The notes under the pieces were generated by a model that had not been told where the DNA came from, did not search any database, and saw nothing but the letters and a program-made list of their open reading frames with translations. From Bacillota bacterium (GTDB lineage: Bacteria > Bacillota > Clostridia > Peptostreptococcales > Acidaminobacteraceae): a DNA stretch of 36,196 bases. Positions within the stretch are counted from its first letter, which is position 1. The number at the start of each line of letters is the position of its first letter. Positions 7,698 to 14,365 of this stretch are shown here, piece by piece. The position numbers and the translations under genes were made by a program. The stretch covers positions 1 to 36,196 of the forward strand of contig JAOARG010000025.1 of NCBI GenBank assembly GCA_025210655.1. Direction: 5' to 3'.

Positions 7698-10120
7698 TAG
7701 ATAAATTTACCGATAACGCCAAGAAGGTATTGAATGTAGCCCTTCATGAAGTTGGGAAATTAAATCATAATTATATAGGAACTGAACATATACTCATGGG
7801 ACTGATTAAAGATGGTAAGGGTGTTGCTGGTAAGGTCCTTAGAAATAAACATTTTTCAGTTGCTGAAACGAGATCTATGATTGTAAATCTAGTTGGTAAG
7901 GGTGATGAAAAGGTTGAGATTCAAGGTTATACACCTAGGGCAAAAAAACTTCTTGAACTAGCATATATGGAGTCTGCAAGATATAGAAAAGAAAAAATTG
8001 ATACCCAACATCTTCTATTAGGAATGACTAAATTAAAAGGTTCTATAGGGCAAATAATCTTAGAGAAAAAAGATTTAGATTACAATAAAGTATATAGTGA
8101 GATAAAGAGGATAGAGAAAGGGCAGGATAAGTCTGTTCAAGTTGATGAAAATAAGGAAAAGGGATACATAGAAGAGTTTGGTATGGATATGGTTAAAAAA
8201 GCCAAGGAAGACTATTATGATCCTGTTATTGGACGTGAAAAAGAGATAAAGAGAATAATACAAACTCTTTGTAGGAGAACTAAGAATAATCCCATCCTTA
8301 TTGGTGAGGCTGGAGTAGGAAAAACTGCAATAATTGAAGCTTTGGCACAGAAAATTGTTTTAGGGGATGTTCCAGAATATCTTAAAAATAAGAAAATTGT
8401 TAGTTTAGAAATGGGTGTCCTTGTTGCTGGCTCAAAATTTAGGGGGGAGTTTGAAAAAAGACTTACTGGAATACTTGACGAAATCAAGGGAAGTAATGAC
8501 ATAATTCTCTTTATAGATGAGATACACACTATTACAAAAGCTGGTGGATCAGAGGGAGCTGTTGATGCATCAAATATTTTGAAACCCAGCTTAAGTAGAG
8601 GAGAAATACAGGTAATTGGATCTACTACCTTTGATGAGTATAAAAAATATATTGAAAAGGATAAGAGTTTACTAAGGAGATTTCAGCCTGTAAGTGTTGA
8701 GGAACCGGATCCGACACTTAGCAAACTGATTCTTCAAGGGATTAAGGAAAAGTATGAAAGTTTTCATAATATAGATATAAGTGAGGAAGCTATTAATGGA
8801 GCGGTTGACCTAAGTGTAAGGTATGTAAATGACAGAAATTTACCAGATAAGGCTATAGACTTACTTGATGAAGCCTGTTCTAGAAAAAGGTTGATACTTA
8901 ATAATGGAGATGAGGAAGTAAAGGTTTTAGAGAAAAAACTCGCAATGGTTGTTGAAAATAAAAGGGAGGCAGTTCTTAGACAAAACTTTGAGAATGCAGC
9001 TAAACTAAGGGATGTAGAAAAGGAAGTACTTCAGGAATTAGAAGACCTAAAGGTGAAGAACAAAGTTCGTAGTGATAAGGATAATGAAATTGGATACGAT
9101 GATATCGCTATGGTTATTTCTGAGTGGAAAGGGATACCTGTTAATAAACTTAGCCATGATGATTTGCTTAGATTAAGGGGGATTGAGGATAGATTGGAAA
9201 GCCGTGTGAAAGGACAGATAGAAGCGGTTAAGCAACTTTCAAGAGCTATTAAAAAATCCTTTGTGGGACTTAGAAATAAAAGTAGACCGATTGGTACTTT
9301 TCTGTTTTTAGGACCATCTGGTGTAGGTAAAACCCATTTATCCAATGCTTTAGGTGAATTTATCTTTGGGTCTAGTGATGAGATAATAAGATATGATATG
9401 TCTGAGTTTATGGAGAAGCATTCCATATCAAAATTGATTGGATCTCCTCCAGGATATGTTGGATATGACGAAGGTGGGAACCTTACTGAAAGGGTTAAAA
9501 ATAAACCTTACTCAATAATTCTATTTGATGAAATAGAGAAGGCTCACCCGGATATTTTAAATATATTACTTCAAATTACCGATGAAGGTAGACTGAGGGA
9601 CTCTTTTGGAAGACTTATTGATTTTAAGAATACCATAATTATTATGACCTCCAATATAGGTCTTGATACTATAAGGGATACTAAATCAATGGGATTCGTA
9701 AGTGAGGGAAAATCTTCAACTTCAGATTCAGATAAGAAAATAATTCTTAAGGAACTTAAGAAAACTTTAAAGGTTGAACTTCTTAATAGAATTGATGAAA
9801 TTATAGTATTTAAGAGACTTAGTAAGGATGACTTGAAAGAAATTGCATCTATGGAGTTGGAAAATCTAAGGGAAAGACTTTGTGAGTTTGAAATTGATAT
9901 AAGCTTTGATAAGAATATTTATGAAAATGTAATCCTATCTGATTATGAAGATGAGACAGGGGCTAGATTTATAAAGAGAATAATTGAAAGGGAAATAGAA
10001 GACCTTGTAGTTGAAGGAATCATTTCTGGAGAAATAAATCAGGGGAATAAAATCGCACTTGTATATGATAATGGTATTGTAATAATAAAGGAGAATGAAG
10101 TTGAAGAAGAAGAAGACTAA
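7694..10120 (+). CDS. clpC: ClpC, Hsp100 AAA+ unfoldase of the ClpCP protease
   Basis: This 808-residue protein has an N-terminal double Clp repeat (about 1-145). The first AAA+ domain has Walker A GEAGVGKT and Walker B ILFIDEIH. A middle region with a UVR-like motif (NFENAAKLRDVEKEV, about 430-445) follows. The second AAA+ domain has Walker A GPSGVGKTH and Walker B IILFDEIEKA. MGF at about 670 may be the ClpP-docking loop. ClpC unfolds substrates for ClpP and in Bacillus needs adaptors such as McsB or MecA. It overlaps mcsB by 4 bases. With McsB apparently inactive, arginine-phosphate tagging may not feed this ClpC. Confidence 0.95.
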   Translation: MIDKFTDNAKKVLNVALHEVGKLNHNYIGTEHILMGLIKDGKGVAGKVLRNKHFSVAETRSMIVNLVGKGDEKVEIQGYTPRAKKLLELAYMESARYRKEKIDTQHLLLGMTKLKGSIGQIILEKKDLDYNKVYSEIKRIEKGQDKSVQVDENKEKGYIEEFGMDMVKKAKEDYYDPVIGREKEIKRIIQTLCRRTKNNPILIGEAGVGKTAIIEALAQKIVLGDVPEYLKNKKIVSLEMGVLVAGSKFRGEFEKRLTGILDEIKGSNDIILFIDEIHTITKAGGSEGAVDASNILKPSLSRGEIQVIGSTTFDEYKKYIEKDKSLLRRFQPVSVEEPDPTLSKLILQGIKEKYESFHNIDISEEAINGAVDLSVRYVNDRNLPDKAIDLLDEACSRKRLILNNGDEEVKVLEKKLAMVVENKREAVLRQNFENAAKLRDVEKEVLQELEDLKVKNKVRSDKDNEIGYDDIAMVISEWKGIPVNKLSHDDLLRLRGIEDRLESRVKGQIEAVKQLSRAIKKSFVGLRNKSRPIGTFLFLGPSGVGKTHLSNALGEFIFGSSDEIIRYDMSEFMEKHSISKLIGSPPGYVGYDEGGNLTERVKNKPYSIILFDEIEKAHPDILNILLQITDEGRLRDSFGRLIDFKNTIIIMTSNIGLDTIRDTKSMGFVSEGKSSTSDSDKKIILKELKKTLKVELLNRIDEIIVFKRLSKDDLKEIASMELENLRERLCEFEIDISFDKNIYENVILSDYEDETGARFIKRIIEREIEDLVVEGIISGEINQGNKIALVYDNGIVIIKENEVEEEED

Positions 10121-11459
10121 TTTTTTATGTCAGAATTGTGGATATGTTTCACTAAAATGGTTAGGTAAATGTCCTGACTGCGGATCATGGTCCTCCTTTG
10201 TAGAAGAAGTAATTAAGGATGATAATAGAAGAACTATGTCATCAGGAAATGGAATTAACAAACCAGTTTCCATTGTTGATTTAAAAATAGACAAGGAAGA
10301 TAGGTTTGGTACAGGTATTGGAGAACTTGATCAGGTTCTTGGTGGTGGTATTGTAAGGGGCTCCATGGTACTTATTGGTGGTGATCCCGGTATTGGAAAA
10401 TCCACTTTGCTTTTACAGTCTGCCAATATGTTATCTTGTAGAAAAAACAAAGTGCTTTATGTGTCTGGTGAGGAGTCCTTAAAACAAACTAAATTGAGGG
10501 CTGAAAGACTTGGAGCAAACAGCGAATCACTTTTAATAATGTCAGAAAATAATATAGAGATCATTATAAAAAGTGTTGAGGAAATAAATCCTGACGTACT
10601 TGTTGTTGATTCTATTCAAACGGTATTTGATCCTGAAATATCATCAGCACCAGGCTCGGTTTCACAGATAAGGGAGATTACATCTTCACTTATGAAAATA
10701 GCTAAGGGAAAAAACATTGCCACATTTATTATCGGTCATGTTACTAAAAGTGGAAATATTGCAGGACCTAAAGTATTAGAGCATATGGTTGATACAGTTC
10801 TATATTTTGAAGGAGAAAATCACAATGTTTATAGAATTTTAAGGGCTGTTAAAAATAGATTTGGTTCTACAAATGAACTAGGTATTTTTGAAATGAGAAG
10901 TGCTGGATTATTTGGAGTGGATAATCCCTCAGAGGTTTTCTTATCTGATAGTGTACAGGTTGAACCAGGATCTATTATTATACCAACCATTGAAGGATCT
11001 AGAACTGTTTTAGTAGAAATACAGTCATTAGTTACTACAAGTAATTTTGGTAATCCTAGAAGAATGGCCAATGGACTAGACCAAAACAGGGTGATAATGC
11101 TTATGGCTGTTTTAGAAAAGCGTTTTGGTTATCATGTTCAAGACTGTGACGCCTATGTAAATGTTGTTGGAGGTTTAAAGATTACAGAACCTGCAATTGA
11201 TTTAGGTGTAATCGCATCAATCGCATCAAGTTTTAAGAATAAATCTGTAAATAAAGATGTAATTTTATTTGGAGAAGTTGGCTTAACTGGAGAAGTAAGA
11301 AGGGTTAATAGTGTAGACAGAAGAATAAATGAAGCAAAAAGAATGGGATTTAAAAAATGTATTATCCCAAAAGAAAATCTAATAGGTTATGAGAATGAAA
11401 AAGAAATAGAAGTAATAGGTGTTAGGACTATTGAGCAGGCATTTGAGGAAATCTTTTAA
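10101..11459 (+). CDS. radA: RadA, DNA repair and branch-migration ATPase
   Basis: This protein of about 452 residues begins with a C4 zinc finger (CQNC...CPDC). A RecA-like ATPase follows with Walker A GGDPGIGKST, then the RadA-specific KNRFG motif. The C-terminus is a Lon-like domain (GGLKITEPAIDLG). RadA promotes branch migration and D-loop processing during recombination. The TTG at 10101 is preferred because AAGGAG (10088-10093) is 7 bases upstream; an ATG at 10095 is only 1 base from it. The gene overlaps the end of clpC by 20 bases. In many clostridia disA follows radA; here a terminator and an unrelated convergent gene follow. Confidence 0.94.
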   Translation: MKKKKTNFLCQNCGYVSLKWLGKCPDCGSWSSFVEEVIKDDNRRTMSSGNGINKPVSIVDLKIDKEDRFGTGIGELDQVLGGGIVRGSMVLIGGDPGIGKSTLLLQSANMLSCRKNKVLYVSGEESLKQTKLRAERLGANSESLLIMSENNIEIIIKSVEEINPDVLVVDSIQTVFDPEISSAPGSVSQIREITSSLMKIAKGKNIATFIIGHVTKSGNIAGPKVLEHMVDTVLYFEGENHNVYRILRAVKNRFGSTNELGIFEMRSAGLFGVDNPSEVFLSDSVQVEPGSIIIPTIEGSRTVLVEIQSLVTTSNFGNPRRMANGLDQNRVIMLMAVLEKRFGYHVQDCDAYVNVVGGLKITEPAIDLGVIASIASSFKNKSVNKDVILFGEVGLTGEVRRVNSVDRRINEAKRMGFKKCIIPKENLIGYENEKEIEVIGVRTIEQAFEEIF

Positions 11460-11467
11460 TAAAAATA

Positions 11468-11489
11468 GCTGTACCCTTTGGGGTACAGC
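11468..11489. terminator. Bidirectional terminator between radA and the convergent gene
   Basis: A 9-bp stem, GCTGTACCC/GGGTACAGC, has a TTTG loop. The T-run is better on the minus strand, where TATTTTTATT follows, than on the + strand (CAATTTTC). It probably terminates both converging transcripts. Confidence 0.8.
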
Positions 11490-11496
11490 CAATTTT

Positions 11497-11892
11497 CTAG
11501 TATAAAGAAAATTTACCAAGTGTAGAAAGTTTCTTATATTCTTTTAAGTATATGTCATACATGTTTATATCCAGGGCATTACTTAGTGCTGCGATATAAA
11601 ATAGGTTAGAACCAATTTCTGCCTCTATTTTTTCCTTGCATGTTTGACAAAGCTCACCTTCGATATGATTATGCTTGAAGTTCTTTATTTCATCGTATGT
11701 AATATCCTCAGGTATAATATCCTTATCTGCATTGATTTTTATGCAACCGCAGCTTGTTATAGCTTTTATAACTGCACGATTTGTCTTAGCAGAAGTTTGT
11801 TGAAGCTTTGAAATTATGTCTAGGATACTTACATGTCTGATTAGAACCTCGTCAACTTTTTCTTGAAATTCATCGATTATAATATCTTTCAT
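11497..11892 (-). CDS. Small conserved clostridial protein of unknown function, MazG-like helix
   Basis: This 131-residue soluble protein is a type commonly found near radA and carD in clostridia; I recall such proteins annotated as DUF1573, but this is from memory. It has a CGC at about 48-50, a CQTC pair at about 82-85, and a C-terminal segment IEAEIGSNLFYIAAL. That segment resembles the helix of MazG-type nucleotide pyrophosphohydrolases, although the usual ExxD acidic residue is Asn. The four cysteines could bind a metal. The start is secure: AGGAGG lies 7 bases upstream. No enzymatic function is claimed. Confidence 0.75.
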   Translation of the reverse strand: MKDIIIDEFQEKVDEVLIRHVSILDIISKLQQTSAKTNRAVIKAITSCGCIKINADKDIIPEDITYDEIKNFKHNHIEGELCQTCKEKIEAEIGSNLFYIAALSNALDINMYDIYLKEYKKLSTLGKFSLY

Positions 11893-11931
11893 AATTTATC
11901 CTCCTGAATTCTACCTTTTCTAGGGTTATTA

Positions 11932-11949
11932 TATGATAATTCTATCATA
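11932..11949. repeat. 18-bp inverted repeat between divergent genes
   Basis: TATGATA (11932-11938) and TATCATA (11943-11949) are perfect inverted arms around ATTC. They lie 40 bp upstream of the minus-strand gene and 67 bp before the first carD promoter. The spacing fits an operator for the minus-strand gene, where a -10-like TATAAT overlaps this area. The binding protein is unknown. Confidence 0.4.
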
Positions 11950-12015
11950 GTAATGTGTGAAAAAATAGAATATTCTGACTGAAAAACAAAATAATAAGGA
12001 AGAAAAAAAATAATA

Positions 12016-12044
12016 TTGACAATTAGATAGGTATATGGTAAAAT
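12016..12044 (+). promoter_or_regulatory. carD promoter P1
   Basis: TTGACA (12016-12021), a 17-bp spacer and TAAAAT (12039-12044) form a near-consensus sigma-70 promoter, with a TG extended -10 element. It is the upstream one of two tandem promoters. Confidence 0.8.
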
Positions 12045-12052
12045 TTTAAAAT

Positions 12053-12081
12053 TTGACTTATTTTTGGCCCTGTTATATAAT
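12053..12081 (+). promoter_or_regulatory. carD promoter P2
   Basis: TTGACT (12053-12058), a 17-bp spacer and TATAAT (12076-12081) form a second strong sigma-70 promoter, 37 bp downstream of P1. Transcripts would have a leader of about 110 nt before carD; no riboswitch was recognised in it. Confidence 0.82.
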
Positions 12082-12200
12082 AGATTTATACATGGGAAAA
12101 CTGTGGGTATTTTGAAGTCTTTGAAAAACTGTTTAAGGATTTGTTTATTATAGATTCATATTACCGATTCATTTTCCACAATTGAAGAGGGAGGTTAGTT

Positions 12201-12686
12201 ATGTTTAACGTCGGAGATAAAGTTGCTTACCCTATGCATGGGGCAGGAATTATAGAAAGAATAGAGGATAAGGAAATTCTAGGTGAAGTTAGAAAGTATT
12301 TTATCCTAAAGCTCCCTTTAAAGAAGATGGATGTTATGATACCTGTTGAAAATGCTGAAAAGCTTGGACTTAGGTACATAGTTGATATGGATACGGTGAA
12401 TAAGGTGATGGAGATTTTTTCCCAGGAAATTTCGGATATGTCTGAAAACTGGAATAGAAGATATAGAAATAACCTTGAAAAAATTAAAAGTGGTGATATT
12501 CTTGAAGTAGCTATGGTTGTAAAAGACCTTATTATTATGGATATCACAAAGGGACTTTCAACTGGAGAAAAGAAGATGCTTGTTAATACTAAGCAGATTC
12601 TTGTTAGTGAGGTTGTCTTAGTGTTAGATTCTACTGAAGAAGAAATTGAAAAAAGGATTAAAGATTCTTTAAAGATTGATAAATAA
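12201..12686 (+). CDS. carD: CarD/CdnL family RNA polymerase-binding transcription regulator
   Basis: This 161-residue protein has an N-terminal RNA polymerase interaction domain (residues 1-60, VGDKVAYPMHGAGIIERIED, then YFILKLP). The helical C-terminal DNA-contact domain includes MSENWNRRYRNNLEKIKSGD and a KKML block. Family members bind the RNA polymerase beta subunit and stabilise the open promoter complex, notably at rRNA and housekeeping promoters. GGGAGG precedes the start. The gene has two strong tandem promoters and its own terminator, so it is a highly expressed single-gene unit. Confidence 0.9.
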   Translation: MFNVGDKVAYPMHGAGIIERIEDKEILGEVRKYFILKLPLKKMDVMIPVENAEKLGLRYIVDMDTVNKVMEIFSQEISDMSENWNRRYRNNLEKIKSGDILEVAMVVKDLIIMDITKGLSTGEKKMLVNTKQILVSEVVLVLDSTEEEIEKRIKDSLKIDK

Positions 12687-12704
12687 ATAATTTGACAAGA
12701 TTTT

Positions 12705-12740
12705 AGTGTGGATTTAATAATCCGCACTTTTTTTCTTTTT
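12705..12740 (+). terminator. Intrinsic terminator after carD
   Basis: A 10-bp stem, AGTGTGGATT/AATCCGCACT (one G-U pair), has a TAAT loop and is followed by a long T-rich tract. Confidence 0.9.
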
Positions 12741-12767
12741 CTTATGTTAAATTTCTTTTACAATCTA

Positions 12768-12794
12768 TTGAAAAACAAATGTTTAGGGTATAAT
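12768..12794 (+). promoter_or_regulatory. Promoter for the PIN/TRAM gene
   Basis: TATAAT at 12789-12794 lies 45 bp upstream of the gene. TTGAAA at 12768-12773 is a -35 candidate with a short 15-bp spacer, so the -10 is better supported than the -35. Confidence 0.55.
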
Positions 12795-12838
12795 GGAATA
12801 GTATTGTTTGTGTTTTACTATGAAAAGGAGGTGAAATG

Positions 12839-13954
12839 ATGAGTAAAGTAGTAAACAGAGTTTTAAGATTTGTTGTTATGTTTATTGGAGGTTTCCTAGG
12901 TGTGGTAATAATGTCATTATTAGAGCCAGTACTTAAGAGTGGTACTGTACCAGGAATTCCAAAGGTTACTGATAGTCAGATGTTGGTGGTGTACGCTGTA
13001 ATTGGACTTATATTTGCTCTTATTTTTTATATTTTGACACCGTCGATCGTAAGACGAGTAAAGAAGTTTGCAAGCTATATTGAATTTGAACTGCAAAAGG
13101 TCCCTACGAGTAAGATTATTGCTGGAACTATAGGACTTATAGTTAGTCTTTCTTTAGCGTATCTTGTAAGTGGATTGTTTAAGATATTACCTATACCTTT
13201 CTTAGGTCCAGTATTGACGATTATTGCATACATAGTATTAGGTTATTTAGGAATAAGTGTTGCAACTAAGAATATGGGGGACTTTGGAAAGCTTCCTGAT
13301 ATAGTTAGGAAGATGCAGGTAAGTAATCAGGAAAGTAAGATGGAACCTTGTGTATCAGAGGCAAAACCCAAAATTCTTGATACAAGTGTTATCATTGATG
13401 GAAGAATTGCGGATATATGTAGGGCTGGATTTATAGAAGGAACAATAATAGTTACTGAATTTGTTCTGGAAGAATTACGTCATATATCTGATTCCTCAGA
13501 TTCTCTAAAGAGAAATAGGGGAAGAAGAGGTCTTGATATACTTAATGTTATTCAAAAGGAACTGGATGTTGAAGTTAAGATTGTAGATACTGATTTTGAA
13601 GATGTTAGTGAAGTGGATATCAAACTACTTAAACTAGCTCAAAAAATTGATGGTATAGTACTTACTAATGATTATAATTTAAATAAGGTAGCTGAATTAC
13701 AAAGAGTACCTGTATTGAATATTAACGAACTTGCAAATGCAGTAAAACCTATAGTAATGCCAGGAGAAGAGATGAAAGTTCAGATTATCAAGGAAGGTAA
13801 AGAACAAAAACAGGGAATTGCCTATCTTGATGATGGAACAATGATAGTAGTTGAAGACGGAAGAAATAGAATCGGAGAAGAATTCGATGTTATTGTTACA
13901 AGTGTTCTTCAAACTGCAGCAGGTAGAATGATATTTGCTAAGAGTAAGAGATAA
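12839..13954 (+). CDS. Membrane-anchored PIN and TRAM domain protein (YacL-like)
   Basis: This protein of about 371 residues has four N-terminal transmembrane segments (about 8-28, 48-66, 90-112, 118-140). A cytoplasmic PIN nuclease domain follows from about residue 177. Its acidic residues include KILDTSVIIDGRI, a Glu in FVLEELRHI, and LTNDYNLN. A TRAM RNA-binding domain occupies about 300-365. The fold implies an RNA nuclease at the membrane; the target is unknown. ATG 12839 is preferred because AGGAGG (12826-12831) is 7 bases away; ATG 12836 is only 4 away. In many clostridia ispD follows this gene directly; here a hairpin array and a nine-gene operon intervene. Confidence 0.88.
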   Translation: MSKVVNRVLRFVVMFIGGFLGVVIMSLLEPVLKSGTVPGIPKVTDSQMLVVYAVIGLIFALIFYILTPSIVRRVKKFASYIEFELQKVPTSKIIAGTIGLIVSLSLAYLVSGLFKILPIPFLGPVLTIIAYIVLGYLGISVATKNMGDFGKLPDIVRKMQVSNQESKMEPCVSEAKPKILDTSVIIDGRIADICRAGFIEGTIIVTEFVLEELRHISDSSDSLKRNRGRRGLDILNVIQKELDVEVKIVDTDFEDVSEVDIKLLKLAQKIDGIVLTNDYNLNKVAELQRVPVLNINELANAVKPIVMPGEEMKVQIIKEGKEQKQGIAYLDDGTMIVVEDGRNRIGEEFDVIVTSVLQTAAGRMIFAKSKR

Positions 13955-13980
13955 AAAGACGCATAGCGTCTTTTTTTTTT
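13954..13980 (+). terminator. Intrinsic terminator after the PIN/TRAM gene
   Basis: A stem AAAAGACGC/GCGTCTTTT with an ATA loop is followed by a run of T residues to 13980. Confidence 0.92.
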
Positions 13981-13982
13981 GC

Positions 13983-14275
13983 TTAGCAGTAGCGGTGCTA
14001 CTAGCCTAGGACAAAGTTTTTCTACAAACTTTATTAGCCCAGCAATAACATTAATATATTGTTTTTAGCCTAGCGGATTTCTTAGAAATCTTGTTCAAGG
14101 ATATTTCTCCTGCGAGAAATTATTTGAAATGCTTAAATTTTGTTTTTCCTTATGGGAAAAACTTCATTGAACTAGTTACAAAGTAACTGCTGGACTTGCT
14201 ATTACAAAGTAACTAGCAGCTGGGCGAAAGAATGGAATGAATGGCTGGGCGAGTACCTAGGGTACGTCTAGGCAC
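13983..14275. repeat. Noncoding array of about eight short hairpins
   Basis: Successive inverted repeats mostly with 3- to 6-base loops fill this region. They are AGTAGC-GGT-GCTACT (13988-14002), AAAGTTT/AAACTTT (14013-14032), GATTTC-TTA-GAAATC (14076-14090), ATTTCTC/GAGAAAT (14103-14120), GTTTTTCC/GGAAAAAC (14142-14162), AGTTAC-AAA-GTAACT (14174-14188), GCTATTAC-AAA-GTAACTAGC (14198-14217) and GTACC-TAG-GGTAC (14253-14265). Arm sequences differ, but short linkers recur: TAGCCTAG or TAGCCCAGC at 14002, 14035 and 14066, and the complement GCTGGGCGA at 14219 and 14244. TTACAAAGTAACT is directly repeated at 14176 and 14202. The two halves are thus in opposite linker orientation. The region could be a mobile palindromic element, a structured RNA or a series of protein sites. 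No open frame spans it. Confidence 0.75.
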
Positions 14276-14277
14276 CA

Positions 14278-14306
14278 TATACACATGTATTTTGCTCGTT
14301 TATAAT
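14278..14306 (+). promoter_or_regulatory. Candidate promoter of the MoxR/ABC operon
   Basis: TATACA (14278-14283), a 17-bp spacer and TATAAT (14301-14306) lie right after the hairpin array and 60 bp before the first gene of the nine-gene operon. Confidence 0.6.
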
Positions 14307-14365
14307 ATTTTAATAATTATAAGATATGATTGTTCTGAAAATAAAGATTGTTTTGAGGTGGAGAG

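Noticed and set aside
9031..9426. Minus-strand open frame of about 130 codons within clpC
   Set aside because: It is antisense to the second AAA+ domain of clpC, without a start signal or homology.
10095..10100. ATG 10095 as the radA start
   Set aside because: It is only 1 base from AAGGAG, while TTG 10101 is 7 bases away; both give nearly the same protein.
12227..12727. Long open frame on the minus strand across carD
   Set aside because: It lies fully opposite a convincing gene, has no ribosome binding site or family resemblance, and reflects codon bias of the + strand.
13983..14275. CRISPR array
   Set aside because: The units are different palindromes with variable spacing, not a constant repeat with unique spacers, and there are no cas genes.
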